56,458 nucleotides of DNA from Euryarchaeota archaeon TMED192 (GCA_002170775.2 NHIP02000016.1:1-56458); one strand, 5' to 3'; numbered from the stretch's first letter, positions 18,078 through 27,543 are shown. Notes: generated by a model not told the origin, from the letters alone. Made by a program: numbers and translations.

Positions 18078-18413
18078 ATGCCTTCCACGGTTGATGGAAT
18101 ATACGTCGTAAGTACTGAAACAATTCCCGGATTAATTATCAAAGATCAGCTTGGAGTGGTCTCAGGTTCCACGGTTAGGGCAAAAAATGTTGTACGTGAT
18201 TTCACACAGATGCTGAAGAACATCGTTGGAGGGGAGCTGCCCCAATACACGGAGCTACTAGTTGAATCTCGAAATGAGGCCTTTACTAGGATGGTGGCAG
18301 ATGCGAAGGCTAGAGGGGCCAACGGGGTTGTGAATCTGAGATTCGCGACTTCCGCCGTATCTCCGGGCGCTGCTGAGTTATTCTGCTACGGGACTGCCGT
18401 TGTCACAGAATGA
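18078..18413 (+). CDS. YbjQ-like (DUF74) protein
   Basis: The start ATG at 18078 gives a 111-residue protein that aligns with the whole YbjQ/DUF74 family: an opening strand with VSTETIPG, the VSGSTVRAKNVVRDF segment, then ARGANGVVNLRF and a terminal FCYGTAVV. A longer open frame from 17955 would overlap the upstream gene and is not favoured. The family forms pentameric barrels in solved structures; its function is uncertain, with heavy-metal binding suggested by name only. It is cytoplasmic and is followed by a membrane-anchored relative. Confidence 0.88.
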   Translation: MPSTVDGIYVVSTETIPGLIIKDQLGVVSGSTVRAKNVVRDFTQMLKNIVGGELPQYTELLVESRNEAFTRMVADAKARGANGVVNLRFATSAVSPGAAELFCYGTAVVTE

Positions 18414-18435
18414 ACAGGGGGTGTGGCCTCTGGAA

Positions 18436-18990
18436 ATGAGTGAGCTTTTGTTTTACGCTGTATGCGGAATTCCGCTATTGCTACTTGTCCTGTGGGGTGT
18501 ATTTTGGACCATATATGGGGTTTTATTCTCGATAGCTTATCCATTCATGTTCTTGTATGGTGCGTTAACCGGCTCATCGAAGAGGAAAGAATGGCAGAAG
18601 AAACTGATAATACGCGAGAGGCAGACACTTTCTAAAACGGGCAAGGATGTACTTTCCATGGATAAACTACGAAGACCTCAAAATGTATCCGAATCAGGCG
18701 TAATTTGGACGAGCATAGTGATTGGGCCTAGTCACTGGCAACAACTAGTTGCAGCGATTTACATGCTCTTTGGAGGTTCCGTTGACGTATATCGTGATTT
18801 GATAGCATTGGGGAGATCGGAAGTATTCCAGAGATTGCGAGAAATGGCCACTGACAAAGGATATGATGCAGTAATAGGGGTCAGACTGGATACAAGCATG
18901 ATAGGTACGCACAGGGGAAAGACCCAGGGTTCTAAGGGGATTGAGATATTTGCATACGGGACTGGCATAAAATTGGATAATCCTGCCTGA
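18436..18990 (+). CDS. Membrane-anchored YbjQ-like protein
   Basis: The start was set at ATG 18436 (MSELLFYAVCGIP); TTG at 18400 or GTG at 18421 are alternatives. The N-terminal 60 residues hold two closely spaced hydrophobic segments (about 3-24 and 26-45). The C-terminal half (about 80-180) resembles the YbjQ fold: a VYRDLIALGRSEVFQRLREMA helix, then GYDAVIGVRLDTSMIG and a closing FAYGTGIKL. It therefore looks like a membrane-tethered paralogue of the gene just upstream, and the two proteins may form a mixed oligomer at the membrane. The relation is judged from the conserved C-terminal motifs. Confidence 0.75.
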   Translation: MSELLFYAVCGIPLLLLVLWGVFWTIYGVLFSIAYPFMFLYGALTGSSKRKEWQKKLIIRERQTLSKTGKDVLSMDKLRRPQNVSESGVIWTSIVIGPSHWQQLVAAIYMLFGGSVDVYRDLIALGRSEVFQRLREMATDKGYDAVIGVRLDTSMIGTHRGKTQGSKGIEIFAYGTGIKLDNPA

Positions 18991-19081
18991 GGATGGCTCG
19001 ATTGGCAGTCTGTAGATCGTAAATCTTGTGAAATCAAGGAATCATTCAAGTCGATTAGCCACTACAGGATAGAATGAGGAT

Positions 19082-20101
19082 ATGGTCCAGAGCCCCGTGA
19101 CGAAGATCGAGCCGCGTATTGCAGCTAAGCTCGCTAAGCAGAGCTACCATCTAGTTGGCGAGCATGGTGGTGTCAAAGTCTGCCATTGGACAAAGCAATC
19201 CCTGATTGCGGATAGATCGTGCTACAAGGGAACATTCTACGGTATAGAGAGCCATGGGTGCATGCAAATGGCGCCCAATGTGGATACTTGCAATCTAGGC
19301 TGCACATACTGCTGGAGAGAGCCTCACTCAGATACTCTGAATAAAATCGATGATGACCCCTATGAGCTCTATCTCCAGAGCGTTAGGGCTCATCGAAGGC
19401 TTCTGACTGGATTCGGCGGAAACCCGAAGGCTGATCGAGAGAAATGGCTCGATGCCCAAAATCCGAAGCATGTCGCAATCTCACTTAATGGGGAGCCCAC
19501 CCTCTATTCAAGACTAGGAGAATTTCTCGACATATGCCATCAACATGGGACTAGTACTTTTCTCGTGACAAATGGTAGTCTTCCAAAGGTAATCGAGAAT
19601 CTGGATCCACTTCCCACTCAGCTTTATGTCAGCGTAGATGCTCCTAACAAAGAGATATTTGATCGGCTCTGTAAACCTAAATTCGATCAATCCGCATTCT
19701 ACAAGCTTGAGCAGACTCTTGAGATTCTTCCATCGCTCGATACAAGGACGGTGTGCAGGCACACGCTAATCAAAGGCGAGTCCATGGGCTACCAGGAAGA
19801 TTATGCGAGGCTTGATCGGTTGGCTGATCCGGACTTCATTGAAGCTAAGGGCTATGTGTATGTCGGCAATAGTAGAAACAATCTGAGCATTGAGAATATG
19901 CCAAGTCATGACGAGGTGATGGAATTCTCAAGAGGGCTTGCACCGATGGTAGATCGTGAGGTCTTGTCTGAGAGACGCGAAAGTCGTGTGGCTCTTATCG
20001 GGAAGGAGATGATCCCTGTTAAATTACCAGAGAAGATACGCGATCTGCCCAAGGATCTCGGTATTGCAAAGCCTCAGAAATTATCTCTTCCGACCCTTTG
20101 A
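19082..20101 (+). CDS. taw1: tRNA 4-demethylwyosine synthase Taw1 (radical SAM)
   Basis: Taw1 joins a pyruvate-derived two-carbon unit to N1-methylguanosine-37 of tRNA-Phe, building the tricyclic base of wyosine. The radical-SAM cluster motif CNLGCTYC places cysteines at residues 70, 74 and 77. Further conserved segments are CYKGTFYGIESHGCMQM (about 47-63), where additional cysteines bind the second cluster, and the ISLNGEPTLY and VTNGSLP motifs. The length of 339 aa is typical for archaeal Taw1, which lacks the flavodoxin domain of eukaryotic TYW1. The ATG at 19082 was used. It is a single gene between the YbjQ-like cluster and the convergent ABC genes. Confidence 0.95.
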   Translation: MVQSPVTKIEPRIAAKLAKQSYHLVGEHGGVKVCHWTKQSLIADRSCYKGTFYGIESHGCMQMAPNVDTCNLGCTYCWREPHSDTLNKIDDDPYELYLQSVRAHRRLLTGFGGNPKADREKWLDAQNPKHVAISLNGEPTLYSRLGEFLDICHQHGTSTFLVTNGSLPKVIENLDPLPTQLYVSVDAPNKEIFDRLCKPKFDQSAFYKLEQTLEILPSLDTRTVCRHTLIKGESMGYQEDYARLDRLADPDFIEAKGYVYVGNSRNNLSIENMPSHDEVMEFSRGLAPMVDREVLSERRESRVALIGKEMIPVKLPEKIRDLPKDLGIAKPQKLSLPTL

Positions 20102-20114
20102 GGTCGAATGGGAT

Positions 20115-21128
20115 CTATGCTGGGACCATTGGTCTTGAAGAGCCGCATGATGGACATTCTTGCGCTTCGTCTGTGTAGACATACTTGCATGCGGGGCACT
20201 CGGCGGCTAAAGTTAGATTAACTGGGGTGATGTCGTCATCATGGTCTTTTCCAACAGCCCTGGAAATTGTCAGACTATCACCATCAGCATCGATATCAAA
20301 TCTACCTGGGCCGCCAAGTTGGGTTAGGATTTCTGGAGGCAATGTCAATGTCCCGGTCTCATCGATTATGAGGGCTCGAGTGCTACTCAGATCGGCGATG
20401 TCCACGTCATTTCCATGTTGAGCGATAAATCTCCCCTCTCTAAGTTCAAGTGATCGATCTACGAATGATGCTACTTCCCTGCTATGGGTTACAAGCAAGA
20501 ATGCCACATCCTCTTCCTCGTGTAATTTGGCAAATAGCGACAATACCTCTCTGCTGGTAATGGGATCTAATGCGCCGGTTGGCTCATCAGCAAGTATGAG
20601 TTTTGGATTGGTAATGAGCGCTCTCGCAATAGCGACCCTTTGTTGCTCGCCTCCAGAGAGTTGGACGGGCATACCATTCGATCTATCGCCCATTCCAAGT
20701 TTATCGAGGAGTACTTGCGCCTTCCTTCTAGAAGCTGCCGCACTAACCCCACGATGTCTTAGAGGCTGCGCTACATTGTCAAGGGCGTTTAAATCAGGCA
20801 ACAAATTAGCATCTTGGAATATGAATGAAACAGTTTCTTGACGTAAGCGGACGAGTTCTTGCCCCGTCAATCGATTTATCTGCAGGCCTTGGAATGATAC
20901 ATTTCCGGCGCTGGGTTTCATTAGACCACCGAGACATTTCAGGAGCGTTGATTTTCCAGATCCGGAAGGCCCCACTACAGCTACTGCCTCGCCGGGACGT
21001 ACTTTGACATGAAGTCCTCGGAGTGCGACGACATTGCCATCCAACGCACTCGATTCATACACGTGGTAGAGGCCTTCAGCTTGAAGGATGTAATCCGGTC
21101 CTTGATTCCCGATATAGAAGCCGTCCAT
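20115..21128 (-). CDS. ABC exporter ATPase with AbrB-like and zinc-ribbon C-terminal domains
   Basis: Residues 15-235 form a LolD/MacB-type ABC ATPase: Walker A GPSGSGKST at 53-61, signature LSGGEQQR at 158-165 and Walker B LILADEP at 177-183. The extension is unusual. Residues 251-290 read like one AbrB/SpoVT swapped-hairpin half (IIDETGTLTLPPEILTQLG then DGDSLTISR), a fold normally used for DNA binding or dimerisation. Residues 311-328 form a CPAC...CPSC zinc ribbon. The gene starts 4 bp after the stop of the giant permease, with a ggggag motif before the ATG, so the two are translated together. The tail may regulate the transporter or sense metal; this is inference. Confidence 0.88.
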   Translation of the reverse strand: MDGFYIGNQGPDYILQAEGLYHVYESSALDGNVVALRGLHVKVRPGEAVAVVGPSGSGKSTLLKCLGGLMKPSAGNVSFQGLQINRLTGQELVRLRQETVSFIFQDANLLPDLNALDNVAQPLRHRGVSAAASRRKAQVLLDKLGMGDRSNGMPVQLSGGEQQRVAIARALITNPKLILADEPTGALDPITSREVLSLFAKLHEEEDVAFLLVTHSREVASFVDRSLELREGRFIAQHGNDVDIADLSSTRALIIDETGTLTLPPEILTQLGGPGRFDIDADGDSLTISRAVGKDHDDDITPVNLTLAAECPACKYVYTDEAQECPSCGSSRPMVPA

Positions 21129-21132
21129 GATA

Positions 21133-24100
21133 TCACTCCCCCTTTAGAACAACTGCTAGATCTGAGTTTAGTGCACGTCTGGTGACCATAAGGAGGGCTG
21201 CGACGACGCTGACCAATACGATGGCATTGACGATTGCAAGTTCCATCCAAGGCCAGACGAGCGTTCTATCTACCGCTGCCTGCGATCCCAGGAAAGTCTG
21301 GAATATGAATCCAAAAATGCCGAAGAATCCATTGAATGATTGTGCAATACCGAGACCGAGGAGAATACCTAGGCCCATGCTCATTCCCACTATAGCCAGT
21401 ATCTCGAAGAGGACGAGTTTGATAATCTGCGAAGGGCTTGCTCCGATTGCTTGGAGGATGGCTAATTCCTTCTTTCTCTGTGTCAGAACTAGTGACAGGA
21501 ATACGAATGCTGAAGCCACTGAAGCCATAGAAGCTACTACGAATTGAAGACTGAGAAGTCCCTGTGTACCGAAAATAAGACCTCCATTTCTCTCTACTTC
21601 AGAATGCGCACTGTTCCAATCAGAGGCAACCGAGACACCTTGGATATTGACCAGCTCCGCGCTGAGTCGCTCAAGTGCGTCTTTACAATCAGCATTCGAC
21701 TGGTCGCAGACTTCGAAGAACCAACGAGCCGAGGTATGGCCATCGACAGTTGTATTTCCTGCAAGTGCTCTGTATGTCGATTCGCCCATTAAAACGGCTT
21801 GTGTGGATTCTGCTCCAGTCATACCCGGCACCCACTCATGCATTCCGATATACTGGAGATTTGCTGATGTGTATGTGGTTGATACACTGAACCCATTGTC
21901 TGTAAATATGGGTGTGAAAGTTGGAAAGAATATTTCTACAGCCCCACTCTCAATCTCAAAGAAGTCTCGAGCGCTTTCCCCTATCGTGACCATGTTGCCG
22001 CCATAACTGTCCCATGGAGCTGCTTGTTCGTCCCAAATCAGAGTATCCTCATGGCCGTCAAACAGCACAAGTGCGGGTACTAGCCCACCGCCCTCCTTTG
22101 CAGCGACAAAAGTCGACCCCACAGAAGTCATTGAATCGATATTGTCAATCACATCAGCCCCTAAGTTCGCAATCGCGGATTCTACTCGCTGACGGGCGAC
22201 GTCCTCAGAAACCGGGCCCTCGAATTGGACTTGTATGTCTGCCCCCACCTGAGCAGAGGCCGTTCTCTCATCCACGAGGGTGCCAGTATACCCCTGAACC
22301 GCGGCTAAAGTAACGATTGATAGAGTCAAAAGCAGGATGACGGCAAGGCGGTCAACAGATTCATTCGACCCTGATGATCTGAGACCTCTCCGAATATCGG
22401 CTACAGCCGACGACCAGCCCACGATTTTCAGCACTATACGCGGTGCCGCTCCGCCAATTCGTCCAAGAACAAGAGCACCGCCTATCCATAGGGCGAATGG
22501 CCCGAACAGGGCGAGCAAGGAGTTAATGAAAAAGCCGGTTATGATTCCATCTTCACCAAATGGGCCCCAGCCCCCAGCTGTTTCGATGTAGCTTTCCACT
22601 GAAGCAAGTATGCCGATTGAGAAAGCCAGTAAGTGCAACCAAGTCCTTGGTTTCTTTACACCCTTAACCTTGCGGACACCTTCATCGATTTCCATCTCAA
22701 GGAAGTCCTTGGTTCGAGCCCTTGCAACCAGATACGCAATCCCCACCGTGAGGAGGAAAACTGCAAGAGTGTAGCCAACCCCTAGAGTAGGGTTGAGATC
22801 TATGTCCCCCTTCTCGAATGACATGAATCCGACTGCATCCAGAATGAGGGGCACTGAAAGTAATGCGACGATGTATCCAAGAAGCCAGCCTGCGATTGAG
22901 ATGGCGGTCATCTCCCTCAGGACCATTCCCCTCAAACCGCGCTCAGTTCCCCCTATCACTCTGTGAATGGATATCTCCTTCTTGCGCTGTTCCAAGGATA
23001 GGACCAGCCCATAGATTAGCACTGCGAAGGAGAGTATGACTATCGGAATCATCAAAATGTAGTCGAAAACTTGGACTAGTCCGAGAAATATTCTGAAGAA
23101 CACTAGTGAGCCAGCAATCAGATCATTATATCTGATCTCAATTTCTCCATCTGGCCCATATCCTTCATCCTCCAATTCTTTCTTGTTATCTTCAAGCCAA
23201 TCGGCTGCATCATCTGTAGAAGACGTGGGGAGAAGGCTTCTGTCTATGGCGACCCCGAGATAGCCATGATCGTTAGCAATCAATGCAGTCTTGTCTGCTT
23301 CTGTAAGTGCCATATCGCCAACAATTACTGGGTTGAAGAGTAGCGTAGGATTGGTGAACGGCCATTCCTCATAGACCCCAACGATTGTCAGATTTCTGAG
23401 CGACATTGTTACGGTACAGAACTGATAGCCGCCTGAATCTATGACTCTAGTGACTACCTCTCCCTCGCAACCCGTAAGTTCGCTACCACTCGGTTGTGAG
23501 TCTGTAACATATGTGAGATTGAGATAAGTGATTGTATCATTTACCATTACCTCCGCCTGACTAGCTATCTTACTAGGGAGTATGACCGGGTTTATTCCTG
23601 GTTGAACTGATTCAGGCCATGAGCCGTAGAGTATGCGATCGGAGTATCTGTTTGCTAGCTCTCCGTCAAAATGTGCTGAGTCGACGATTCTAAGAATGCG
23701 ACCCCCATTTATCGATGGGCCGTTCTCTAGTGCCTCCGGGTAATCCCATGAGACATCGTCCCAGTTTCCAGTTGGACCTACGGCATCGACGGCATTCAAG
23801 GGCTGTGGGATGGCAAAGGCACTGTCAAAGAATCCGCTGAGGCGTATTCCCTGTCGTCCGAAAACCAGGCCACAATCGATTATTTCTTCCCTATCCAAAA
23901 GTTCGTCGCACACTGCAGACCATTCAGCCGAATCGTTCGTCCTGGTCGTCCAATCAGATTCGCTATTGAAGTCGACTTTCGCGTCATAGACTTCGTCAGA
24001 AAGTCCCCTCTGGAGAGCGCTCTGTGAGAGGCCGACCCCGTAAGCAAAAACGGTGGTTATCACAAGGGATGCCAAGAATACGCCGGCGAATACTGCAAGC

Positions 24101-24207
24101 CCTCTTTCTCTACCCCTCCATGCACTGCGGATTGCTGTGGAAAGATCAGATGGAATATCAGATAATTGATCCATCATGGATTTGTCGGAGGGTTTCTTCA
24201 TGCTCAT
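21133..24207 (-). CDS. Giant FtsX/MacB-type ABC transporter permease
   Basis: The start ATG at 24207 overlaps the stop of the upstream ATPase (ATGA), giving 1024 residues. After a first helix (about 36-58) comes an extracytoplasmic domain of roughly 300 residues, then a block of three helices (about 370-480), further helices near 520 and 560, a second extracytoplasmic domain (about 640-870), and a final set of three helices (about 885-1015). This two-FtsX-domain layout resembles a fusion of two MacB/LolC-type halves, so one chain may form the whole membrane part. Such systems export lipoproteins, peptides or signals, or act as mechanotransducers. The substrate is unknown. ATPase genes flank it on both sides. 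Confidence 0.9.
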   Translation of the reverse strand: MSMKKPSDKSMMDQLSDIPSDLSTAIRSAWRGRERGLAVFAGVFLASLVITTVFAYGVGLSQSALQRGLSDEVYDAKVDFNSESDWTTRTNDSAEWSAVCDELLDREEIIDCGLVFGRQGIRLSGFFDSAFAIPQPLNAVDAVGPTGNWDDVSWDYPEALENGPSINGGRILRIVDSAHFDGELANRYSDRILYGSWPESVQPGINPVILPSKIASQAEVMVNDTITYLNLTYVTDSQPSGSELTGCEGEVVTRVIDSGGYQFCTVTMSLRNLTIVGVYEEWPFTNPTLLFNPVIVGDMALTEADKTALIANDHGYLGVAIDRSLLPTSSTDDAADWLEDNKKELEDEGYGPDGEIEIRYNDLIAGSLVFFRIFLGLVQVFDYILMIPIVILSFAVLIYGLVLSLEQRKKEISIHRVIGGTERGLRGMVLREMTAISIAGWLLGYIVALLSVPLILDAVGFMSFEKGDIDLNPTLGVGYTLAVFLLTVGIAYLVARARTKDFLEMEIDEGVRKVKGVKKPRTWLHLLAFSIGILASVESYIETAGGWGPFGEDGIITGFFINSLLALFGPFALWIGGALVLGRIGGAAPRIVLKIVGWSSAVADIRRGLRSSGSNESVDRLAVILLLTLSIVTLAAVQGYTGTLVDERTASAQVGADIQVQFEGPVSEDVARQRVESAIANLGADVIDNIDSMTSVGSTFVAAKEGGGLVPALVLFDGHEDTLIWDEQAAPWDSYGGNMVTIGESARDFFEIESGAVEIFFPTFTPIFTDNGFSVSTTYTSANLQYIGMHEWVPGMTGAESTQAVLMGESTYRALAGNTTVDGHTSARWFFEVCDQSNADCKDALERLSAELVNIQGVSVASDWNSAHSEVERNGGLIFGTQGLLSLQFVVASMASVASAFVFLSLVLTQRKKELAILQAIGASPSQIIKLVLFEILAIVGMSMGLGILLGLGIAQSFNGFFGIFGFIFQTFLGSQAAVDRTLVWPWMELAIVNAIVLVSVVAALLMVTRRALNSDLAVVLKGE

Positions 24208-24932
24208 GATTCGGCCCCCGCATCTTCGCCCCATGCGGACCTTATGTCCGAACTTGCAGTTACGCCATCCCTCATCAAAAGCATTCGATCTGCTTTTGAT
24301 GCTAAGAGTGGGTCATGAGTTACCATCAACACCGAAATTGGATTCTCGGGATCGGTGCAAAGCTCCTTGAATAACTCGATTATTGATTCTCCTGCTTTCA
24401 CATCGAGATTGCCCGTTGGTTCATCGGCCAGAAGAAGTGGCCTAGATCCTGCGATCGCCCGCGCGACAGCGACACGCTGTTGTTGTCCGCCAGATAGTTC
24501 ATTGGGCATGAATCTCATCCTCTCTGAGAGGTCTACTCTTTCCATGGCCGATATGGCTCTCTGCTCTGCAATTTCAGAACTCATCCCTGCTAGTTCAAGC
24601 GAGAGTATCACGTTTTCCAAGGATGAAATATGATCAAGGAGATGGAAATCCTGGAAAATCCAACCCACGCCCTTTCTCCTAACTTCGATGACTTGATTTG
24701 GGGACTTCGTACCATACTTCATCGGAGGATCGGCACTAATCTTGATACTGCCTGAGTCGCCCTTCAAGAGGCCTCCAATGATGTTCAGAAGTGTTGACTT
24801 ACCGCAACCAGAGGGACCCATCAAGGCAACTAGTTCTCCTTTTTTCATAGAGAGATCGACGCCTTTCAACACCTCGAGTCTCCTAGAGCCTGCGCCAAAT
24901 CCCTTCTTCAGACTCGACACCTCTAGGAGCAT
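24204..24932 (-). CDS. ABC transporter ATPase (LolD/MacB type)
   Basis: The protein is a single 242-residue ATPase: Walker A GPSGCGKST at 39-47, Q-loop FQDFHLLDH, signature LSGGQQQRVAVARA and Walker B LLLADEPTGNLD, with the switch histidine in MVTHDP. It is the first gene of the operon and overlaps the permease start by four bases. Unlike the second ATPase downstream it has no extra C-terminal domains. The two ATPases could form a heterodimer on the one giant permease. The N-terminal MLLEVSSLKKGFG is normal for the family. Confidence 0.94.
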   Translation of the reverse strand: MLLEVSSLKKGFGAGSRRLEVLKGVDLSMKKGELVALMGPSGCGKSTLLNIIGGLLKGDSGSIKISADPPMKYGTKSPNQVIEVRRKGVGWIFQDFHLLDHISSLENVILSLELAGMSSEIAEQRAISAMERVDLSERMRFMPNELSGGQQQRVAVARAIAGSRPLLLADEPTGNLDVKAGESIIELFKELCTDPENPISVLMVTHDPLLASKADRMLLMRDGVTASSDIRSAWGEDAGAES

Positions 24933-25013
24933 ACCCCCGTTGCGGGAAACTAACCATTATGATTCTTCGTCTATATTGACTAGGTAGATTATTCACACAT
25001 TCCTTGGACTATC

Positions 25014-26177
25014 ATGGATACGATTGAAGACATAGGACGGCGTCCTGAGTATGTGACTAGCCCTCTCAACATACTCTTGGTCCATGTCTGGTTCTGGCCA
25101 CATGTCGGAGGAGGGGACAGACATGTGGAGTTACTTGGTAGGGAACTTGTCGCAAAGGGACACAAGGTCACAGTTTGGTGCGCTGATGTTCCCGAGCATA
25201 ATGAGAAAGAGTTCTCCCGGCACGGAATTTCTGTAGTGCGTATTCCTGCGACCTCAGTACTTGGAGGAGTCGACCCAGTTGTTTCTGTAAAGAATCTCGA
25301 CATGTCTGATTTTGATATCGTACATCTACACGATACGTTGCCCATACTAATTAGGAAAACGGCTCTGAAGGCTTCTAAGATGGGGATTCCCATTGTCACG
25401 ACATATCATAATGACTACGTGAAATCAACATTTATTGGCAGATTGATCAAGAGAATAAGATGGTCTTTACAAGGCAAAAGGACGCTCACTTCTTCCCAGA
25501 TAATTATTGCATTAAGGCCCTACTTTGGAGATCTGCTTAGATCGAAGGGTGCAAGAGGAGAGATCAGGATAATCCCGACTGGATTTGAGCCTCCTCAGGA
25601 TTCTCGTAAACGTCCAGAAGGGGCTCCTGAAGGGCCGTTCTTGCTCTATCTTTCACGCTTGACCGAACAGAAAGGTGTTGACATCTTACTCAATGCATGG
25701 GGTTCTATGGATGATATCGAGCGTAATGGGCTTGCAATGGTAGTTGCAGGGACTGGGCCTCTGGAACAGGATGTAATTGATGCTTCTAATTCACCTTCTG
25801 AATCTGATCTTTATCACTTGGGGCTCGTTGATGAAGAAGAGAAATCATGGCTGCTTGAAAATGCATCGGGTCTTGTGCTTCCTTCGCGATTTGAAGGGCT
25901 GCCTGCAGTATTGCTAGAGGGGGCATGGGCCGGACTTCCGGTTGCCATGGCGGATGTTAACGGATTGGGGGATTTTGTAAAGGAGGGGGGTTTCGGAATC
26001 ACATTTGAACCAGATAGTGTGATGCAATGTAAACTTGCAATGTTGCGCCTATCTTTGGCTGAAGATAAACTGAGGAATTCATGGTCAAAGAATGGTCGAA
26101 ATTTCGCAGAAAAGTACCTCTGGCCCAAGGTAGCTGACGAGATTGAAGCAGCATACAATGATGCTGTAAACAAATGA
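25014..26177 (+). CDS. GT4-family glycosyltransferase
   Basis: The protein has the two-Rossmann GT-B fold of retaining GT4 enzymes. The acceptor domain opens with VWFWPHVGGGDRHVELL, and the donor domain has LYLSRLTEQKGVDILL, then the nucleotide-sugar motif SRFEGLPAVLLEGAWAGLP with the E-x7-E pair. It transfers a sugar from a nucleotide-sugar to a lipid, protein or glycan acceptor on the cytoplasmic face. The ATG at 25014 adds about 15 residues before the first strand. It is followed 66 bp later by a second GT4 gene, so they probably act in one surface-glycan or glycolipid pathway. The specific sugar cannot be told from the sequence. Confidence 0.92.
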   Translation: MDTIEDIGRRPEYVTSPLNILLVHVWFWPHVGGGDRHVELLGRELVAKGHKVTVWCADVPEHNEKEFSRHGISVVRIPATSVLGGVDPVVSVKNLDMSDFDIVHLHDTLPILIRKTALKASKMGIPIVTTYHNDYVKSTFIGRLIKRIRWSLQGKRTLTSSQIIIALRPYFGDLLRSKGARGEIRIIPTGFEPPQDSRKRPEGAPEGPFLLYLSRLTEQKGVDILLNAWGSMDDIERNGLAMVVAGTGPLEQDVIDASNSPSESDLYHLGLVDEEEKSWLLENASGLVLPSRFEGLPAVLLEGAWAGLPVAMADVNGLGDFVKEGGFGITFEPDSVMQCKLAMLRLSLAEDKLRNSWSKNGRNFAEKYLWPKVADEIEAAYNDAVNK

Positions 26178-26243
26178 TTTTCGATCGGAGTTTGAACAGA
26201 TAAACTCCGGAAGCGACAATAAGTATCCGCTAGAGGGAGCGGC

Positions 26244-27515
26244 ATGCAGACTCGACTGGCAGTCGGGGCGGAAAGCAAACCAAGCCTACTGGTGGCTAAG
26301 GGGTGTTTCGAACCGATGGGTGGCGCCGAGCGTGATCTTATCAGAGTCATTCCAGCCTTGTGTGAGCGATTTAGGGTTACAGTCGCCACACTAAGGCCTT
26401 CCGAGGATCTTGAGGAATTGTGCTCGGATCTGAGTATCGATCTCCTTCAGCCGAAGGAACCGTGGATAGTGCCCCGGGGAATATTGAATGAAATCTTACA
26501 CAGGAAGCAAAGGGGATCATTTCAGCAGTGGGCTTCAATCCCGGGCATAGAAGAAAGAATATCCGATGTAGACGGGGTTCATCTTGTCAGCGGAGATGGA
26601 TCGTTGGGCATACTACGCCTTATCGATTCGTCTAAATCCGTACATGTTCACTATCTGGAACCTGATCGTGGTTTGTACGAGGATGTACTCCATCTTGATG
26701 TCAGAGGTCGTCCTAAAAGGCCTCTTTTCCTTACTCATATCGCACTTTTTTTTGCTAGATTCTCGGATAGAAGAATGGTGAAAAAAATGACCTCTTCGCC
26801 TAATATTGTTATTTCTGCTAACTCGACATATAGCGCTGAGAAGTTTCTCTCTACCTATGGGTTCGAAGCAGGGGTCATTCGTCCCAATGTGTCTTCCAAA
26901 GAATTCGCCAAGAAGGAGACGGATAGAGAGGAAGGGGCGTGGAAAGAGGTGGAGGACCTTCCTGAGCCCCCCTGGGTGGTTACCATAGGCGGTTTCAATT
27001 GGGTGAAGGGCATTTGGGAGTGCATCTCCATGTTGGAAGGTTCAGAAGTTGGTCTCGCCATTATTGGAAGGGGATCGGATGAGGACCTCTATGCCTTGAA
27101 AGAACACGCAAAAAATTGTGATGTTGAACTATGGGCCTTCAGCGACCTTGATTTAAATCAGTTAATCGCTACTATGAGAAGGTCCCGTGCCGTCATTTCG
27201 ATGGCCCATGGCGAGCCTTTTGGCCTGACTGCCATCGAAGCGCTATCGATCGGGGTTCCTGCATTGTTCGTGGATGAAGGTGGTTTTAGAGACTCGATTG
27301 TGGATGGGGTTTGTGGCAGACTCTTGCCCCGAGATGATACAACAGCGTGGCATCTAGCGATTGAAGAGGCGGCCGATCCCGAGGTAGTTGATCGATGGAA
27401 AGTGGCTGGAAGAGCACGAATTTCAGAGTTGGAATTGGATCCTCAAACTCAGGCCGACTTTATCAGAGAGGCAATCTTTCCGAATAGATCCCCTCTCCAA
27501 TTGGAAGAAGAATGA
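26244..27515 (+). CDS. GT4-like glycosyltransferase
   Basis: This 423-residue protein has the GT-B layout. The opening KGCFEPMGGAERDLIRVIP contains the GGAE turn of GT4 enzymes, and the donor domain has VTIGGFNWVKGIWE and SMAHGEPFGLTAIEALSIG with the E-x7-E pair. The middle region (about 105-200) is longer than in the preceding gene. It lies downstream of that gene in the same direction and probably acts with it. Sugar and acceptor are unknown. The ATG at 26244 is supported by the start of the first strand soon after (SLLVAKG). Confidence 0.88.
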   Translation: MQTRLAVGAESKPSLLVAKGCFEPMGGAERDLIRVIPALCERFRVTVATLRPSEDLEELCSDLSIDLLQPKEPWIVPRGILNEILHRKQRGSFQQWASIPGIEERISDVDGVHLVSGDGSLGILRLIDSSKSVHVHYLEPDRGLYEDVLHLDVRGRPKRPLFLTHIALFFARFSDRRMVKKMTSSPNIVISANSTYSAEKFLSTYGFEAGVIRPNVSSKEFAKKETDREEGAWKEVEDLPEPPWVVTIGGFNWVKGIWECISMLEGSEVGLAIIGRGSDEDLYALKEHAKNCDVELWAFSDLDLNQLIATMRRSRAVISMAHGEPFGLTAIEALSIGVPALFVDEGGFRDSIVDGVCGRLLPRDDTTAWHLAIEEAADPEVVDRWKVAGRARISELELDPQTQADFIREAIFPNRSPLQLEEE

Positions 27516-27518
27516 TTC

Positions 27519-27539
27519 AAATCAAGAATTGCTTGATTT
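27519..27539. terminator. Hairpin between convergent genes
   Basis: The arms aaatcaag (27519-27526) and cttgattt (27532-27539) form an 8-bp perfect stem with a 5-base loop. It lies just after the glycosyltransferase stop and before the convergent membrane-protein gene's stop, so it could serve as a transcript end for both strands. Confidence 0.45.
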
Positions 27540-27543
27540 AGGC

